The notes below the pieces were generated by a model. The model ran no database searches. It was not told where the DNA came from and saw only the letters and a program-made list of their open reading frames with translations. Made by a program: the position numbers and the translations under genes. A stretch of 64,000 bases of DNA from Pseudomonas sp. SCB32 (GTDB lineage: Bacteria > Pseudomonadota > Gammaproteobacteria > Pseudomonadales > Pseudomonadaceae). Shown here piece after piece: positions 1-8,317 of this stretch. The DNA is taken from NCBI RefSeq assembly GCF_009189165.1, contig NZ_CP045118.1, forward strand, positions 3,658,001-3,722,000, given 5' to 3'. The first letter of the stretch is position 1; every line of letters starts with the position of its first letter.

Positions 1-486
1 GGGACTAGCCAACGCGGATTGATCGAAGCCTTCGAGACGGCCTTCGACCACGATGATCTTCAACTTACCCTTGGAGAGGTCCTGTTGCGGCAGGTAAGCG
101 CGAGTGGTGACGAAGCCATGGCGCAGGTAGAGGTCGGTGATGCTTTTGAGCAGTTCGTTGAGCTGATTCACTCCCAGGCAACGATTGCGGTAGGGTGCGA
201 GCAGGGCCTCGCGGGCGTGCTCAACGAGGTGCTCCGCACCTTCGAGGGAGATGGTGCGGATGGTGAAGCAGCGGGTATCCGGCGGAGTGGTGGTCGGTGC
301 TTCGGTGGGGGCCTTGCCAGGGAGCTGCTGGAGTTCCTCCAGACGCTGTTGCTGCTCATGCAGGAGCTGTTCCTGACGCTGACGTTGGAGATCGTTGTCC
401 CCCGGTGTGGGCAATGGTGCGGCAACGGCATGGGAGCCCTGCAGCACACTAACACCCAATAGCACAGCTCGAATCGACGTCGCCAA
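1..486 (-). CDS. ShlB/FhaC/HecB-family two-partner secretion transporter (TpsB), N-terminal part only
   Basis: Outer-membrane TpsB proteins bind a large exoprotein (TpsA: hemolysin, adhesin or CdiA-like toxin) in the periplasm and export it. The visible 162 codons show a signal-peptide-like start, a Q/R/E-rich helix (about residues 28-48), a proline/threonine linker, and a POTRA domain with the paired cysteines and the typical ending around TTRAYLPQQDLSKGKLKI and VVEGRLEGF. The start is a TTG at 486, chosen because an AAGGA ribosome site lies about 7 bases upstream and the signal peptide follows at once; no ATG or GTG gives that N-terminus. The beta-barrel and any tpsA partner lie beyond the left edge, so haemolysin, adhesin or contact-dependent inhibition cannot be told apart. 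Family assignment is confident, substrate unknown. Confidence 0.85.
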   Translation of the reverse strand, partial: MATSIRAVLLGVSVLQGSHAVAAPLPTPGDNDLQRQRQEQLLHEQQQRLEELQQLPGKAPTEAPTTTPPDTRCFTIRTISLEGAEHLVEHAREALLAPYRNRCLGVNQLNELLKSITDLYLRHGFVTTRAYLPQQDLSKGKLKIIVVEGRLEGFDQSALASP

Positions 487-647
487 TTCTTCGTCCTTGA
501 AGAGAGTAGTTAAATCCGGCGCAGCCTATCGCTCGCGACCAGTCTCGTGCCGTAAGAAAAGTCCCAAATAGTGGCCGTAAATTCCCAAGCACCACGACAC
601 AGGACGAGTCAGCTCTGCATAACTGCCGCCTAGGCGAAAGGAATGAA

Positions 648-905
648 TAAAAATCCCCCCTGCACCATTTAAAGACGATGCAGGAGGGCTAGTTCACTCA
701 CAGAGAGCAGTCCCTTGGCGAAGGGGACTACTCATCCACACTACAGAACCGCCACGTACCCGCGATATCAGGCATTTCTGTAGTCCGCGCAGGGTATTTC
801 TGGTCTGCTAGTAAGTATTTTTGAGCCATTTGATAGAGGCCTGAGCCGAGCAGGCTGCAAGGCATCAAATCAGAAGGGGCACGCGCAGTTCCGCGCTAGC
901 AGTAA
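648..905 (-). repeat. Dispersed repeat family B, copy 1 (possible gene 3' end plus terminator)
   Basis: About 260 bases that recur at 15805-16075 at roughly 75-80% identity by eye. Read on the minus strand it ends in a GC-rich hairpin (arms around 655-664 and 680-689) followed by a T-rich run, that is, a Rho-independent terminator. A second stem, built on AGTCCC/GGGACT with a conserved loop, lies inside, and an outer CTACAGAA/TTCTGTAG stem is kept in both copies. One minus-strand frame encodes a peptide shared by both copies (ADQK then TEMPDIAG), here ending WRFCSVDE-stop, so this may be the 3' end of a lost gene rather than an RNA. The rest of 487-1062 shows no gene. Confidence 0.7.
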
Positions 906-1062
906 CGAACGGGCTCACACGCCCCAAGGCCGTTTCGGAGCAGAAACGGATGGAGCCCCTCCCGGACAATCAGGTCTTCGCCAGTCATCTCCCCCCGATC
1001 AATGGGGGGCCGCCTTCGCGCGGCCACATTCATGATCAGGTCATCGGCATAACACCGATGAG

Positions 1063-1449
1063 TTGCAACGGATGGGCATCCTGCGACTTGTGGAGGCTCA
1101 GTACTGGTTCACCGACGTACTACGCACCTGCAGCCGCTTCATACCCGGCAACTGCATTGCTCAATCTGTTGACGGGGGCTCAATCGTGGATGATCGCGAA
1201 ACAGACTCGCTTGAGGAAACAACCGATGCTTTCTTGGCCCTATTACCGACCTTGGCCGATGTCATCGAGCGCAGTATTCCCTCAGCAGCAGCGCTGGCGG
1301 AAGCAAAGCTGCATCGACAACAAAAGGCTTGGGCCGAGCTTTGCCACTTGGCAGATCAAGTAAGCCTCTCTCCATTCACAATTGCCAGACTGATCGTACT
1401 GATCTACCGGAGCGAACAACGACGTAGCGTACCGGCCGATCCCTCCTGA
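1063..1449 (+). CDS. Hypothetical protein, 128 aa
   Basis: I do not recognise the family. Base composition at codon positions looks coding across the whole frame, and the frame ends 9 bases before the next start, suggesting a pair. The protein is mostly helical and acidic in the middle (DDRETDSLEETTDAF), with a C-terminal amphipathic helix. The start is unclear: TTG at 1063 and ATG at 1072 both lack a good ribosome site, and an in-frame stop sits at 1033, so the N-terminus may have been lost. A longer overlapping frame from 950 on the same strand is the weaker alternative. Confidence 0.5.
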   Translation: MQRMGILRLVEAQYWFTDVLRTCSRFIPGNCIAQSVDGGSIVDDRETDSLEETTDAFLALLPTLADVIERSIPSAAALAEAKLHRQQKAWAELCHLADQVSLSPFTIARLIVLIYRSEQRRSVPADPS

Positions 1450-1458
1450 CGAGGCTCC

Positions 1459-1812
1459 ATGCAAGGCGAACCGATGCCCAACCCGCGCTCCGTCGAGCCC
1501 ACTGAGGAACAGCTATGGGCTGTGGCTAACTACCTGGCCTGTCGCAACGCATTGCAGCGTATCTTCCACGCGGGGTTGGGCGTTCTGATAGCGATGCTTG
1601 CCAGCCTGCTCGCTCTACAAGTGCTCCCTGGGGAGCCTGTCCCTACGGTTGCACTCTGCCCTCTGAATGCACTGGTTGTGCTCGTAGCGCTGTTCATTGC
1701 TGGCCAGGTCGCTCGTCAGAGCTATCAGGTATACCTCGCACGGCAACAGGCTCTGCGTGCAGGCATTTCAGCTGAGCTGCTAAAGGCCGCCGAAGCGCGC
1801 CAGTGGCGCTAG
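1459..1812 (+). CDS. Small membrane protein of unknown function, 117 aa
   Basis: The protein has two hydrophobic helices, about residues 34-54 (GLGVLIAMLASLLALQVL) and 66-86 (LNALVVLVALFIAGQVA), between a soluble N-terminus and a charged helical tail. It probably sits in the inner membrane with both ends in the cytoplasm. ATG 1459 has GAGG only 4 bases upstream; ATG 1474 (MPNPRS) has AAGG at about 7 bases and may be the true start. It directly follows the upstream hypothetical gene and is likely cotranscribed. No recognised domain. Confidence 0.6.
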   Translation: MQGEPMPNPRSVEPTEEQLWAVANYLACRNALQRIFHAGLGVLIAMLASLLALQVLPGEPVPTVALCPLNALVVLVALFIAGQVARQSYQVYLARQQALRAGISAELLKAAEARQWR

Positions 1813-1850
1813 GTAAATCTTCGAGTGAGAGATCGGTACTGCTAGGGCAA

Positions 1851-2189
1851 CTATCCCTGACTGAGCAAGCGTGAGCGGATACGCTCCACGAGCCAATTGG
1901 TCGTCTCCGCCGTACTGAGGTAGCGGCTTTCACTCTCATCCAGGCAGGTGATGCCAACCAGAGGGCTGAACTCAATGCCCACGTCCTGGCATGCATCCAG
2001 AAAGATCCGCTGTCTTTTGCTGAGCAGATCGTCTTCCATGGAAACGACGGCGTCATACATCCGCTTGAGATCGGGCACGAACCGTCCAATCGGCGTTGCA
2101 GTGGCGTGCTCATCCCTCTGACAGTCAATCGTGACGATGAATGCTGGCTCTCTAGAGCACGCTATACGCTCCACGAATTGATTTATCAC
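1851..2189 (-). CDS. Hypothetical protein, paralogue of the gene at 18902-19303
   Basis: Function unknown. It aligns over its whole length with the 133-residue protein encoded at 18902-19303: shared FVERI, PAF, AT-PxG-F-P-L-RMY, ESE-RYL and a C-terminal LVxRIR. The start is GTG at 2189 with AAGGA about 9 bases upstream. Compared with the paralogue it lacks about 20 N-terminal residues, and exactly there the DNA turns into a scar of an inovirus-Gp2-type gene whose stop codon overlaps this GTG. So the N-terminus may be cut or re-made by recombination. Confidence 0.6.
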   Translation of the reverse strand: MINQFVERIACSREPAFIVTIDCQRDEHATATPIGRFVPDLKRMYDAVVSMEDDLLSKRQRIFLDACQDVGIEFSPLVGITCLDESESRYLSTAETTNWLVERIRSRLLSQG

Positions 2190-2194
2190 TGTCC

Positions 2195-2252
2195 ATCGTC
2201 CTTGGCCTTGCAGAGGTAGCTCATGCGGTGGAAGTACACCGTGAACTCCTTG
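2195..2252 (-). pseudogene. Scar of inovirus Gp2-family gene (3' end), shortest copy
   Basis: On the minus strand this encodes a short SYLCKAK...DGQ-stop peptide. It matches the last residues of the full Gp2-like protein at 51000-51674 (SYLCKARSKIYGDGQ) with an internal deletion. Its TGA overlaps the GTG of the following hypothetical gene. Two longer scars lie at about 3190-3295 and 38890-38995. Confidence 0.7.
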
Positions 2253-2266
2253 TTGGCTAATGTGCG

Positions 2267-2854
2267 CTAAGCAATTCCCGCGAGATCCGCCACGCTAGCG
2301 ATTAGGGTCAGCCCCCAAACTAGTCCTCCTAAGATTAGGAACGGCAGGTTGTAACGGGTCATTGAAGCGTTGGTATCACCCAGCGGATGACCGCCCGCTT
2401 GGTTGGCACGATGCTGGATGCTCAATAGCGGAATGAGTTGCAGATGGACTGCGATCAGCAGCAGCAAGGTGGACAAGGCAGAAGCGAAATCACTCAGAGT
2501 GTCAATGAAAGTCGCAACGATCATCAGGATGACTGCCCAGGTGGCATCACTCCGGTAGCTCCAACTCTTGCGCACCGTTTCCGGCAACGCCTCGGCGATA
2601 CGCCTCGCGAGGGAGTGGATGAAGAACAGCATGAAGAAGCTACGCAACGGGGGATTGATCTTGCGCGACATGTACAGCTTCTGAATCGACCAATGCTTGT
2701 ACATCCAGTAGAAGCTGTACAGGCCGGAAGTCAGCACGTAGAGCGTCGCCATCTTGCGCAGAGAGGTGATGAAGAATGGCCTGACCTGGTCAGCCTCTGC
2801 GCTACCCATGATCAGCTCGGCCTCGGGGGGGCGGTAGGGATTATCCATTTCCAT
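2267..2854 (-). CDS. DUF4234-like membrane protein, 195 aa
   Basis: An inner-membrane protein of unknown role. It opens with the MDNPYRPPEAEL motif common to many Pseudomonas membrane proteins, then has a YVLTSGLYSFYWMYKHW segment typical of DUF4234-like proteins and further hydrophobic helices around residues 70-80, 105-140 and 170-190. The ATG at 2854 has GGAG about 8 bases upstream. A perfect 16-base palindrome lies immediately upstream and may be an operator. The neighbours are unrelated scars, so context gives no function. Confidence 0.7.
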   Translation of the reverse strand: MEMDNPYRPPEAELIMGSAEADQVRPFFITSLRKMATLYVLTSGLYSFYWMYKHWSIQKLYMSRKINPPLRSFFMLFFIHSLARRIAEALPETVRKSWSYRSDATWAVILMIVATFIDTLSDFASALSTLLLLIAVHLQLIPLLSIQHRANQAGGHPLGDTNASMTRYNLPFLILGGLVWGLTLIASVADLAGIA

Positions 2855-2870
2855 GTCCGTTACTCCATTG

Positions 2871-2886
2871 AATAGAACGTTCTATT
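2871..2886. promoter_or_regulatory. Perfect palindrome AATAGAACGTTCTATT, candidate operator
   Basis: A 16-base perfect inverted repeat ending 17 bases before the ATG of the DUF4234-like gene, where a repressor would cover the promoter or start. Its form (two 8-base half sites, no spacer) resembles TetR-family operators. No regulator gene is adjacent. Confidence 0.45.
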
Positions 2887-3189
2887 GTCTGGCAGTACCC
2901 CGAATACACGCATAGGGCCCGGGCGGGCGGGTGGTTAGACGTACAAGTGGGGCAGACCAATCGGCGCGATAAATATTGTGTTAGTGCCAATCGAACTGTC
3001 AGGAGGAAGGTTCTCCTCGTGCTGTAGGCTCATTCCGCACCACCGCGACTGCGCACGTGTCATGCCCCTCAGAAGGCCCGAACGCTCCCTCGCGGATCGG
3101 CGGCGCGCCAAGGAAGAGAAGGACATCCGAGGACGTCGAACCAGATCTAATAGCTTCGTGCGAGAAAGGTAGTGACCAAGCTTCTGATG

Positions 3190-3295
3190 TTGGACTACTC
3201 CCTGCTATATCCGCAGACATGCTGCCCATCGCCATAGACCTTGCTCTTGGCCTTGCACAGGTAACTCATGCGGTGGACGTACGCTGTGAGTCTCT
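3190..3295 (-). pseudogene. Scar of inovirus Gp2-family gene (3' end)
   Basis: Minus-strand translation gives RMSYLCKAKSKVYGDGQHV, near-identical to the C-terminus of the Gp2-family protein encoded at 51000-51674. Only the last 35 or so codons remain. The scar is joined to the 3' end of a nitrilase fragment, the same junction as at about 38.9-39.0 kb, so the two places share one duplication. Confidence 0.75.
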
Positions 3296-3730
3296 TTGCT
3301 GGCAAATGGGGATGTGCGCTAGCGCGAGTGAGCATCCGGCGTTTCCATAAAGCGCCGGACGGCGGTCCTGATGGAGGTCGTTGTGGCGGCTGATTCGTTT
3401 ATTGCACGCTTCTGCCAGGTTAAGCGTCGCAACGAGGATCTGCTCGCCCACGGCCTCCGCCGGCCTCGCTTGCGGGAAACCATCCGCATCGACAATCACC
3501 GAACCCTGTACCCAATCCACCCCACGCTCGTGGCCGTGCCGGTCGCATGCGGCAATGAACAAGCGGTTGACCGAAGCGTTAGCTTGCACTCGAATGACCT
3601 CTGCCGGGCGCTCCTGGCTCGGGCGAGGCCCCTAAGGCCAATTCACTGGAGCGCACAGCAACTCGGCACCAGCCAGCGCCACGGCATCTTGCCCATCCAG
3701 GCAGGTGGAAATCAGTCCTTGCAAACTCAT
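3266..3730 (-). pseudogene. Chimeric, broken copy of the nitrilase 3' half
   Basis: From about 3660 leftward this is nearly identical to the last 40% of the nitrilase gene at 39034-39879 (shared GAELLCAPVNWP, AACDRHGHERGVDWVQGS, LHQDRRPALYGNAG). A foreign start (ATG 3730 with AGGA upstream, MSLQGLISTCLDGQDAVA) is fused in frame. A TAG at 3634-3632 replaces a tryptophan codon of the intact gene, so the fusion stops after about 33 codons. The catalytic Glu, Lys and Cys of nitrilases are absent. The 3' end carries a deletion of about 12 bases that removes the original stop. Not functional as a nitrilase. Confidence 0.8.
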
Positions 3731-3766
3731 CGGTGTGTCCTAAATCCCTTCATGTACGGCACATCG

Positions 3767-4930
3767 TCAATCTTGGGGTTGGTGCGTTTGGTAGCGTCGC
3801 CAGGCGGCTGAGCCAGGTTTGGTTAGGCTCATGTGGTGGCAGGTTGGGCACCAAGTCCCTGAGCGCACATGGATATAAATCGCACGCCAGGTATGCCCAC
3901 GAGCGCATTGCCATTGGTAGTGAGCTCTTGCGCCCTCGTAATGCAGCGAGAGACACAGTCCTCCTCGCTCTCGGGCGGTTTGCTGCATGTGCTCTAGCGT
4001 GAGTTTTCTGCTCTCAATGTGGCACCGCTGGCACCAGTGGCCGTTACGGATTGCGGCGTATTGGGCCTTCCAGATATGGCCTTTGGCGCATTGCCATTGG
4101 TAGTCGCTCGTCGTCGAGACATAGGCATCGGATAGGCAAGTACCACCTTTGGCCTCAGCGGCTCGCTGGAGCGTTTGCAGATCGAGACGCCGCTGATCAT
4201 TGGCGCAGTGCGGGCACCAGCTACCCGAGCGAATCGAACCGTAGCAGGCTCTCCAGGTGTGCCCCTTTTGGCAGGCCCAATCGTAGAGCGTCCGATCATT
4301 CAGATAAGCCGTGGACAGGAACTGTCCTCCACGTACCACGGCTGAGGCACGCACCTTATCAATCCCCAGTCGCTGCTGGTCCGATTGGCATTGCTGGCAC
4401 CAGGTGCTATTACCCAGCATGCTGCTGGGGCGAGCATCCCAGATATGCCCCTGGGCGCAGCGGAACGAATGCTTGCGCTCCCCGCCCAGATAAATCGGTG
4501 AGATGCACTCGCCACCTCGGCTCTTCGCATACTCCTGCAATCTCTGCAGGCCATTGGTCATTAGCTTAGGCCCCCTGGGCTTGCAATGGGGGCAGGACGA
4601 TGTTCGCAGAGCCACGGTAAACGACCGTAGCCACTCGTGAGAGGGATCGCTCAGGCAACGGAATCGATAGAGCGCCGTTGAGCCGCGCCACTCATCCAGG
4701 CACTGGCTACCGTCTTGCGCCGCTTTATCCTGAATACGTCGAAGCTTCCTGACGTTACGACAGTGCGGACATTCGCTAAGGCTCAGCAGGACGTCTGCCT
4801 TCCATGCAAATTCGTGCCCATGCTGGCAGCAAAATCGATAGCTTGCCTGCCGCGTTCGCCAGTGCTCGTCAAGTAGAGTCAGTTGTAGGCGATCCATTTC
4901 GCGCTGGATGGCAGGTGGACATTTGATCAT
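3767..4930 (-). CDS. Six-fold zinc-ribbon repeat protein, 387 aa (DUF4379-like)
   Basis: The protein is built almost entirely of six tandem units with the pattern C-x(2-5)-GH/SH-x-W/F, about 15 residues, then W/C-C-x2-C (for example CAQGHIW ... WCQQC, CQKGHTW ... WCPHC, CAKGHIW ... WCQRC, CARGHTW ... WCPTC). Each unit should bind one zinc through its paired cysteines and histidine, as in the treble-clef/zinc-ribbon family PF14311. Such arrays occur in proteins linked to nucleases or mobile DNA, but no nuclease motif is visible here. The start ATG lies 8 bases after the tssM stop, so it is probably the last gene of the T6SS transcript. A T6SS role is only suggested by position. Confidence 0.8.
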   Translation of the reverse strand: MIKCPPAIQREMDRLQLTLLDEHWRTRQASYRFCCQHGHEFAWKADVLLSLSECPHCRNVRKLRRIQDKAAQDGSQCLDEWRGSTALYRFRCLSDPSHEWLRSFTVALRTSSCPHCKPRGPKLMTNGLQRLQEYAKSRGGECISPIYLGGERKHSFRCAQGHIWDARPSSMLGNSTWCQQCQSDQQRLGIDKVRASAVVRGGQFLSTAYLNDRTLYDWACQKGHTWRACYGSIRSGSWCPHCANDQRRLDLQTLQRAAEAKGGTCLSDAYVSTTSDYQWQCAKGHIWKAQYAAIRNGHWCQRCHIESRKLTLEHMQQTARERGGLCLSLHYEGARAHYQWQCARGHTWRAIYIHVRSGTWCPTCHHMSLTKPGSAAWRRYQTHQPQD

Positions 4931-4938
4931 GGCAAGAG

Positions 4939-7900
4939 CTACTCAAACGGCTCGATCACGGCATAGGGATCGGAGGCCCCGGCCCCCGTGACGAAGATGT
5001 TCGTGGGCAGTGTGAAACCCCGCAGCTGCAGCACAGCCAGCGGGCCGTTGCCCAGCTCGGTGCGCATCTGCCAAGTCAAAGGCAACTTGTCCGGCGCGGT
5101 CAGCACCAATTCAAAGCGTGTGTTGCTGTCGTCCAGAGTGGTGACCTTGGCCTGTTCGAGCAGGCGGATTAGGCCCCAGGTACCGGAGTAGTCGCCGAAC
5201 AAGCGGGCCCCGGCATTAATACTGGTCCAGCTCAAGGAGGCGCCTGGATGGTCGGTTCCCCCCGGCCAGGTGAACTGCTGCCAGCTCTCCATCTGGTTGA
5301 AGTACTCCAGCTTCACGCCATCGAGGATGAAGGTGGTCTCCACCACATTGCGCACGGGCTTGGCCTGGAGCTGGAAGGTCATCCCCATGCCGCCATCGGT
5401 GTAGAGGATGTCCGCCAGCTCACCCAGTTGATTGACCGCTTTGAGGAACTGTGGATTGAAGTGCAGCCCCTGAGTATTGGCGCTGTCCGGTACCCAGCGA
5501 TTGCCTTCCTTGTGCAGCACACCACTCAGTTGCGAGCTGATGAACTGGTCGATGCGACCGGTACCGGAACGGATCATCTGACCTAGCATCGGCAGCGACG
5601 CATCGCTGCCGGTGGCGGCGAACGGATAGCGACCATTGAAGGAGCGCTGCCAGTTGCCGACGATTGCTCGCTGCCACTGGCGATTTAGGCTTGCAGCGGA
5701 GGGCTGGAGCACGCCTTCCCAGGCTTGGTTGAGTGGTTGCACGAAGAGGTTCTGGCCGAAGCCATTCCACTCCGCCCCGAGGCTGGCGGCGATCAGGCTG
5801 CCGTAGTCGAGGGTGTCGGTCAGGTCCACGCTCTTGCCCTGGAACACCGTCTGCGCCAGGGCCTGGGTCATCGCCTGCGGATCGGTGGCGGTGGTGATCT
5901 GTTGCAGCTTCAGGCGCACACGCGTGACGCGGGTGAGGAAGGCTTGCAGGCTCAGGTTGTCATCGCCGGTGGTGGCAGCGGATTTCTCCTTGCCCAGCAA
6001 AGCGAGGAGCGGACCGAAGGTGCCGTCCAATGGCCCCTGTGGACCGGCGGCCTTCTGGTCGATCACCGGCTGCTTGCCCTTGTCCAACAGTTGCTGCGCC
6101 GATTTCATCAGCGAATCGGAGAGGGCTTCGCCTTTGACTTCGGTCTTGCCCTGGTAGGCCAGGGTGTTCATCAGGGCAATCAGCGGTGACTGGCGCACAT
6201 CGCTGAGCAGGGTGAGCTGGCTGATCGCGTCGGACAGACTGTCCGCCTGGCGCCAACGGATGCTGTTGAGAAAGGCCAGCCAGGCGTCGCTGAATGCCTG
6301 GAAATAGCGCTCGGTCAACTGCGCCTTGAGTACCTCGGGCGTCAGGTCGCTGTCGATCGTGCTCTGCTGATCGCTCAGCACCCAGTCGATTTCTTCGCGA
6401 CGGGCCTCGGCTATTTCGTCGATGGCTTTGCGGACCTGCCCCTCCCAGGCCTGACGGGTGAACACTCCCGGCACGCTGTTGGGGGTGTCGAACAGGCTCG
6501 ATGCATCGGTTTCGCCGACCATATCCAGCAAGGTCATCGCCGCGTAGTTGTTGCTCGCCCGGTCGATCACCTGCTGGTACAGGTTGGCCATGCCGTTGCG
6601 CTGGCCCAGTTGGCTCAGCAGCACTTGTCGAGATTGGGCCACGAGGCCGGGCTGAGTCTCCGTGCGCCAGTCGGGGTGTGCCGCCAGGTGCTGTGCGTAG
6701 AACGCCCAGAGGTTGGGCGACAGGTCTTGCCAGAGACCCGGCGTGACACCGGGACGGTCGGTTTCCTCGCGGGCCAGCACCTTGGTCAGGAACTCCGGAT
6801 CGGTCTTCTCCGGGCGGGCCATCATCAGGTAAGCCTTGAGCTGGGCGTGTGCTTCTTCCGCCCGTGTCGCACGCTCGGGGCTGTCCGCCGGCAAGGCGGC
6901 CAGGTCCGTCAGTCGTTGCTCCAGGTGCTTGGCCGCCACATCGCGCATCAAGCGATTGTTGGCCTGGGCATAGCGCGGCCACAGCACGGCCAGCAGGGCG
7001 TCGTTCTGGCTCAGGCCAAAGCGCAAATACCAGGGCTCGCCATGCTCGCGCCGGTAATCCAGACGCGCCATCTCGCGGGTCAGTTCGTGCAGAGCCTTGA
7101 GCTGTGCATCGGCATTGCCCGGCGTATTGAAGGTCGCCAGGGCCAATTCCACGGCGGCGATCTGGCTGCGGTTGCTGACGAAGGACACCAGCACCGCCAG
7201 TACGGCGAGACAGGCCAGCCCCAGCAACGACATCCGAGTGCCACGTCCCCAGGTCCAACCCAGCACACGGCCAGTGGCCTGCCGGTCCTCGCGCAACGCC
7301 TGCCAATCCGCTTTGGGCCACCAGGCGTGCTGTATACCCTCCACAACCGAAGAGGGTTGCGGCGGGCTGAAGACCAGGCCCCGCAGTGGCATGCCCTTGG
7401 CAAAAGGAATCAGTGAGGGCGCCAGAGCGTTACACCACTGGGTAATGCCGTCCCGCTCCAAATCCCGGGCCAAACGCAGCAAGAAGTCATGCGCCGGAAC
7501 CTTGTACATCTGCCCCAAGCCTTGTTCGCGCAGCGGTCTCACCAACTGGCGTAGGGACGATTCGATCTGTTCGACCGAAGCCTTAACCGGCAGTAGGCAG
7601 CCCACGGATTGGCGTTCACGCGTAATCTGCTCCCAGTCACTCTGACAGACCTGCCACAGGTACAGCGGCGCTTGCCAACGCAATTGGCGCGCCAGTTCGC
7701 GCAAGCGATGCGCCCCATGGCCCAGGCCCTGGGCATCACGAGACTGAGCTTCGTTCAGCGCCCAGACCACGCCATCCAGCGGAGACGCTGAGCGCAATGA
7801 CGTTAAGGCCCTCCAGCGCCGGATATTCTGCTCTCCGAGCAGAGCGCCACCCCACAACAAAACGTCGCCATTCGACTCCAGCCATCCGGCGTCCTCCAAT

Positions 7901-8307
7901 CCGGGCGCGATGGCTTCGATTTCAGCCGGCTCGCCGAACACCAGCAGCAAGCGGGCCTTGCTTCTCCACAGGGGGCCTAGCTCCGTGCGCAGATGATCTT
8001 GTAGCCGGGCAAGCGCATCAGGCTCCGACTCGGCCTCAGGCATAAGCGCTTCCGGCTCAGCCGGGGCGCTGTGCCGCGTCTCCAGCCGATAGCGATCGCG
8101 CCCCAGGCTCCGGCCTATCCAGAGATAGGCCGCCAGTATGAGAACCACGAGCGTGCAAAAGCCGGAGATCACCCACCACGCCAAGTGTTGCTCTTCGCTT
8201 CCAGCACTGATGCCGAACAACGCGGGCTGAACACTGACGAATAGGGCTGAGCCGAAGCCCAGTACCATAACGACGAAGACAAGAGAAACGAGCAAGAACA
8301 AACCCAC
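4939..8307 (-). CDS. tssM: T6SS inner-membrane protein TssM/IcmF paralogue, 1122 aa
   Basis: TssM spans the inner membrane and, with TssJ and TssL, forms the T6SS membrane complex. Two transmembrane helices lie in residues 1-65 and a third near 357-375. A cytoplasmic domain sits between them, and a large periplasmic part follows with the IcmF-related region (REHGEPWYLRFGLSQND) and the IcmF C-terminal region (GARLFGDYSGTWGLIRLLEQ, near residue 1020). Where many TssM proteins have a Walker A loop, this one reads LLLVFGEPAEIEAI, so it is not expected to bind nucleotide there. The start is GTG, 10 bases after the upstream stop. No other core tss genes are present in the window, so this is an accessory copy in a vgrG island. 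Confidence 0.9.
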   Translation of the reverse strand: MGLFLLVSLVFVVMVLGFGSALFVSVQPALFGISAGSEEQHLAWWVISGFCTLVVLILAAYLWIGRSLGRDRYRLETRHSAPAEPEALMPEAESEPDALARLQDHLRTELGPLWRSKARLLLVFGEPAEIEAIAPGLEDAGWLESNGDVLLWGGALLGEQNIRRWRALTSLRSASPLDGVVWALNEAQSRDAQGLGHGAHRLRELARQLRWQAPLYLWQVCQSDWEQITRERQSVGCLLPVKASVEQIESSLRQLVRPLREQGLGQMYKVPAHDFLLRLARDLERDGITQWCNALAPSLIPFAKGMPLRGLVFSPPQPSSVVEGIQHAWWPKADWQALREDRQATGRVLGWTWGRGTRMSLLGLACLAVLAVLVSFVSNRSQIAAVELALATFNTPGNADAQLKALHELTREMARLDYRREHGEPWYLRFGLSQNDALLAVLWPRYAQANNRLMRDVAAKHLEQRLTDLAALPADSPERATRAEEAHAQLKAYLMMARPEKTDPEFLTKVLAREETDRPGVTPGLWQDLSPNLWAFYAQHLAAHPDWRTETQPGLVAQSRQVLLSQLGQRNGMANLYQQVIDRASNNYAAMTLLDMVGETDASSLFDTPNSVPGVFTRQAWEGQVRKAIDEIAEARREEIDWVLSDQQSTIDSDLTPEVLKAQLTERYFQAFSDAWLAFLNSIRWRQADSLSDAISQLTLLSDVRQSPLIALMNTLAYQGKTEVKGEALSDSLMKSAQQLLDKGKQPVIDQKAAGPQGPLDGTFGPLLALLGKEKSAATTGDDNLSLQAFLTRVTRVRLKLQQITTATDPQAMTQALAQTVFQGKSVDLTDTLDYGSLIAASLGAEWNGFGQNLFVQPLNQAWEGVLQPSAASLNRQWQRAIVGNWQRSFNGRYPFAATGSDASLPMLGQMIRSGTGRIDQFISSQLSGVLHKEGNRWVPDSANTQGLHFNPQFLKAVNQLGELADILYTDGGMGMTFQLQAKPVRNVVETTFILDGVKLEYFNQMESWQQFTWPGGTDHPGASLSWTSINAGARLFGDYSGTWGLIRLLEQAKVTTLDDSNTRFELVLTAPDKLPLTWQMRTELGNGPLAVLQLRGFTLPTNIFVTGAGASDPYAVIEPFE

Positions 8308-8317
8308 CGAACACTAC

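Noticed and set aside
950..1363. Plus-strand frame overlapping the 1063-1449 gene
   Set aside because: Codon use is poorer (Trp/Pro/Cys-rich product) than in the overlapping frame, and it begins inside the repeat-B flank.
5960..7321. Long open frame (453 codons) on the minus strand inside tssM
   Set aside because: It is an out-of-frame shadow of tssM, rich in Arg/Gly/Pro as expected for a shifted frame in GC-rich DNA.
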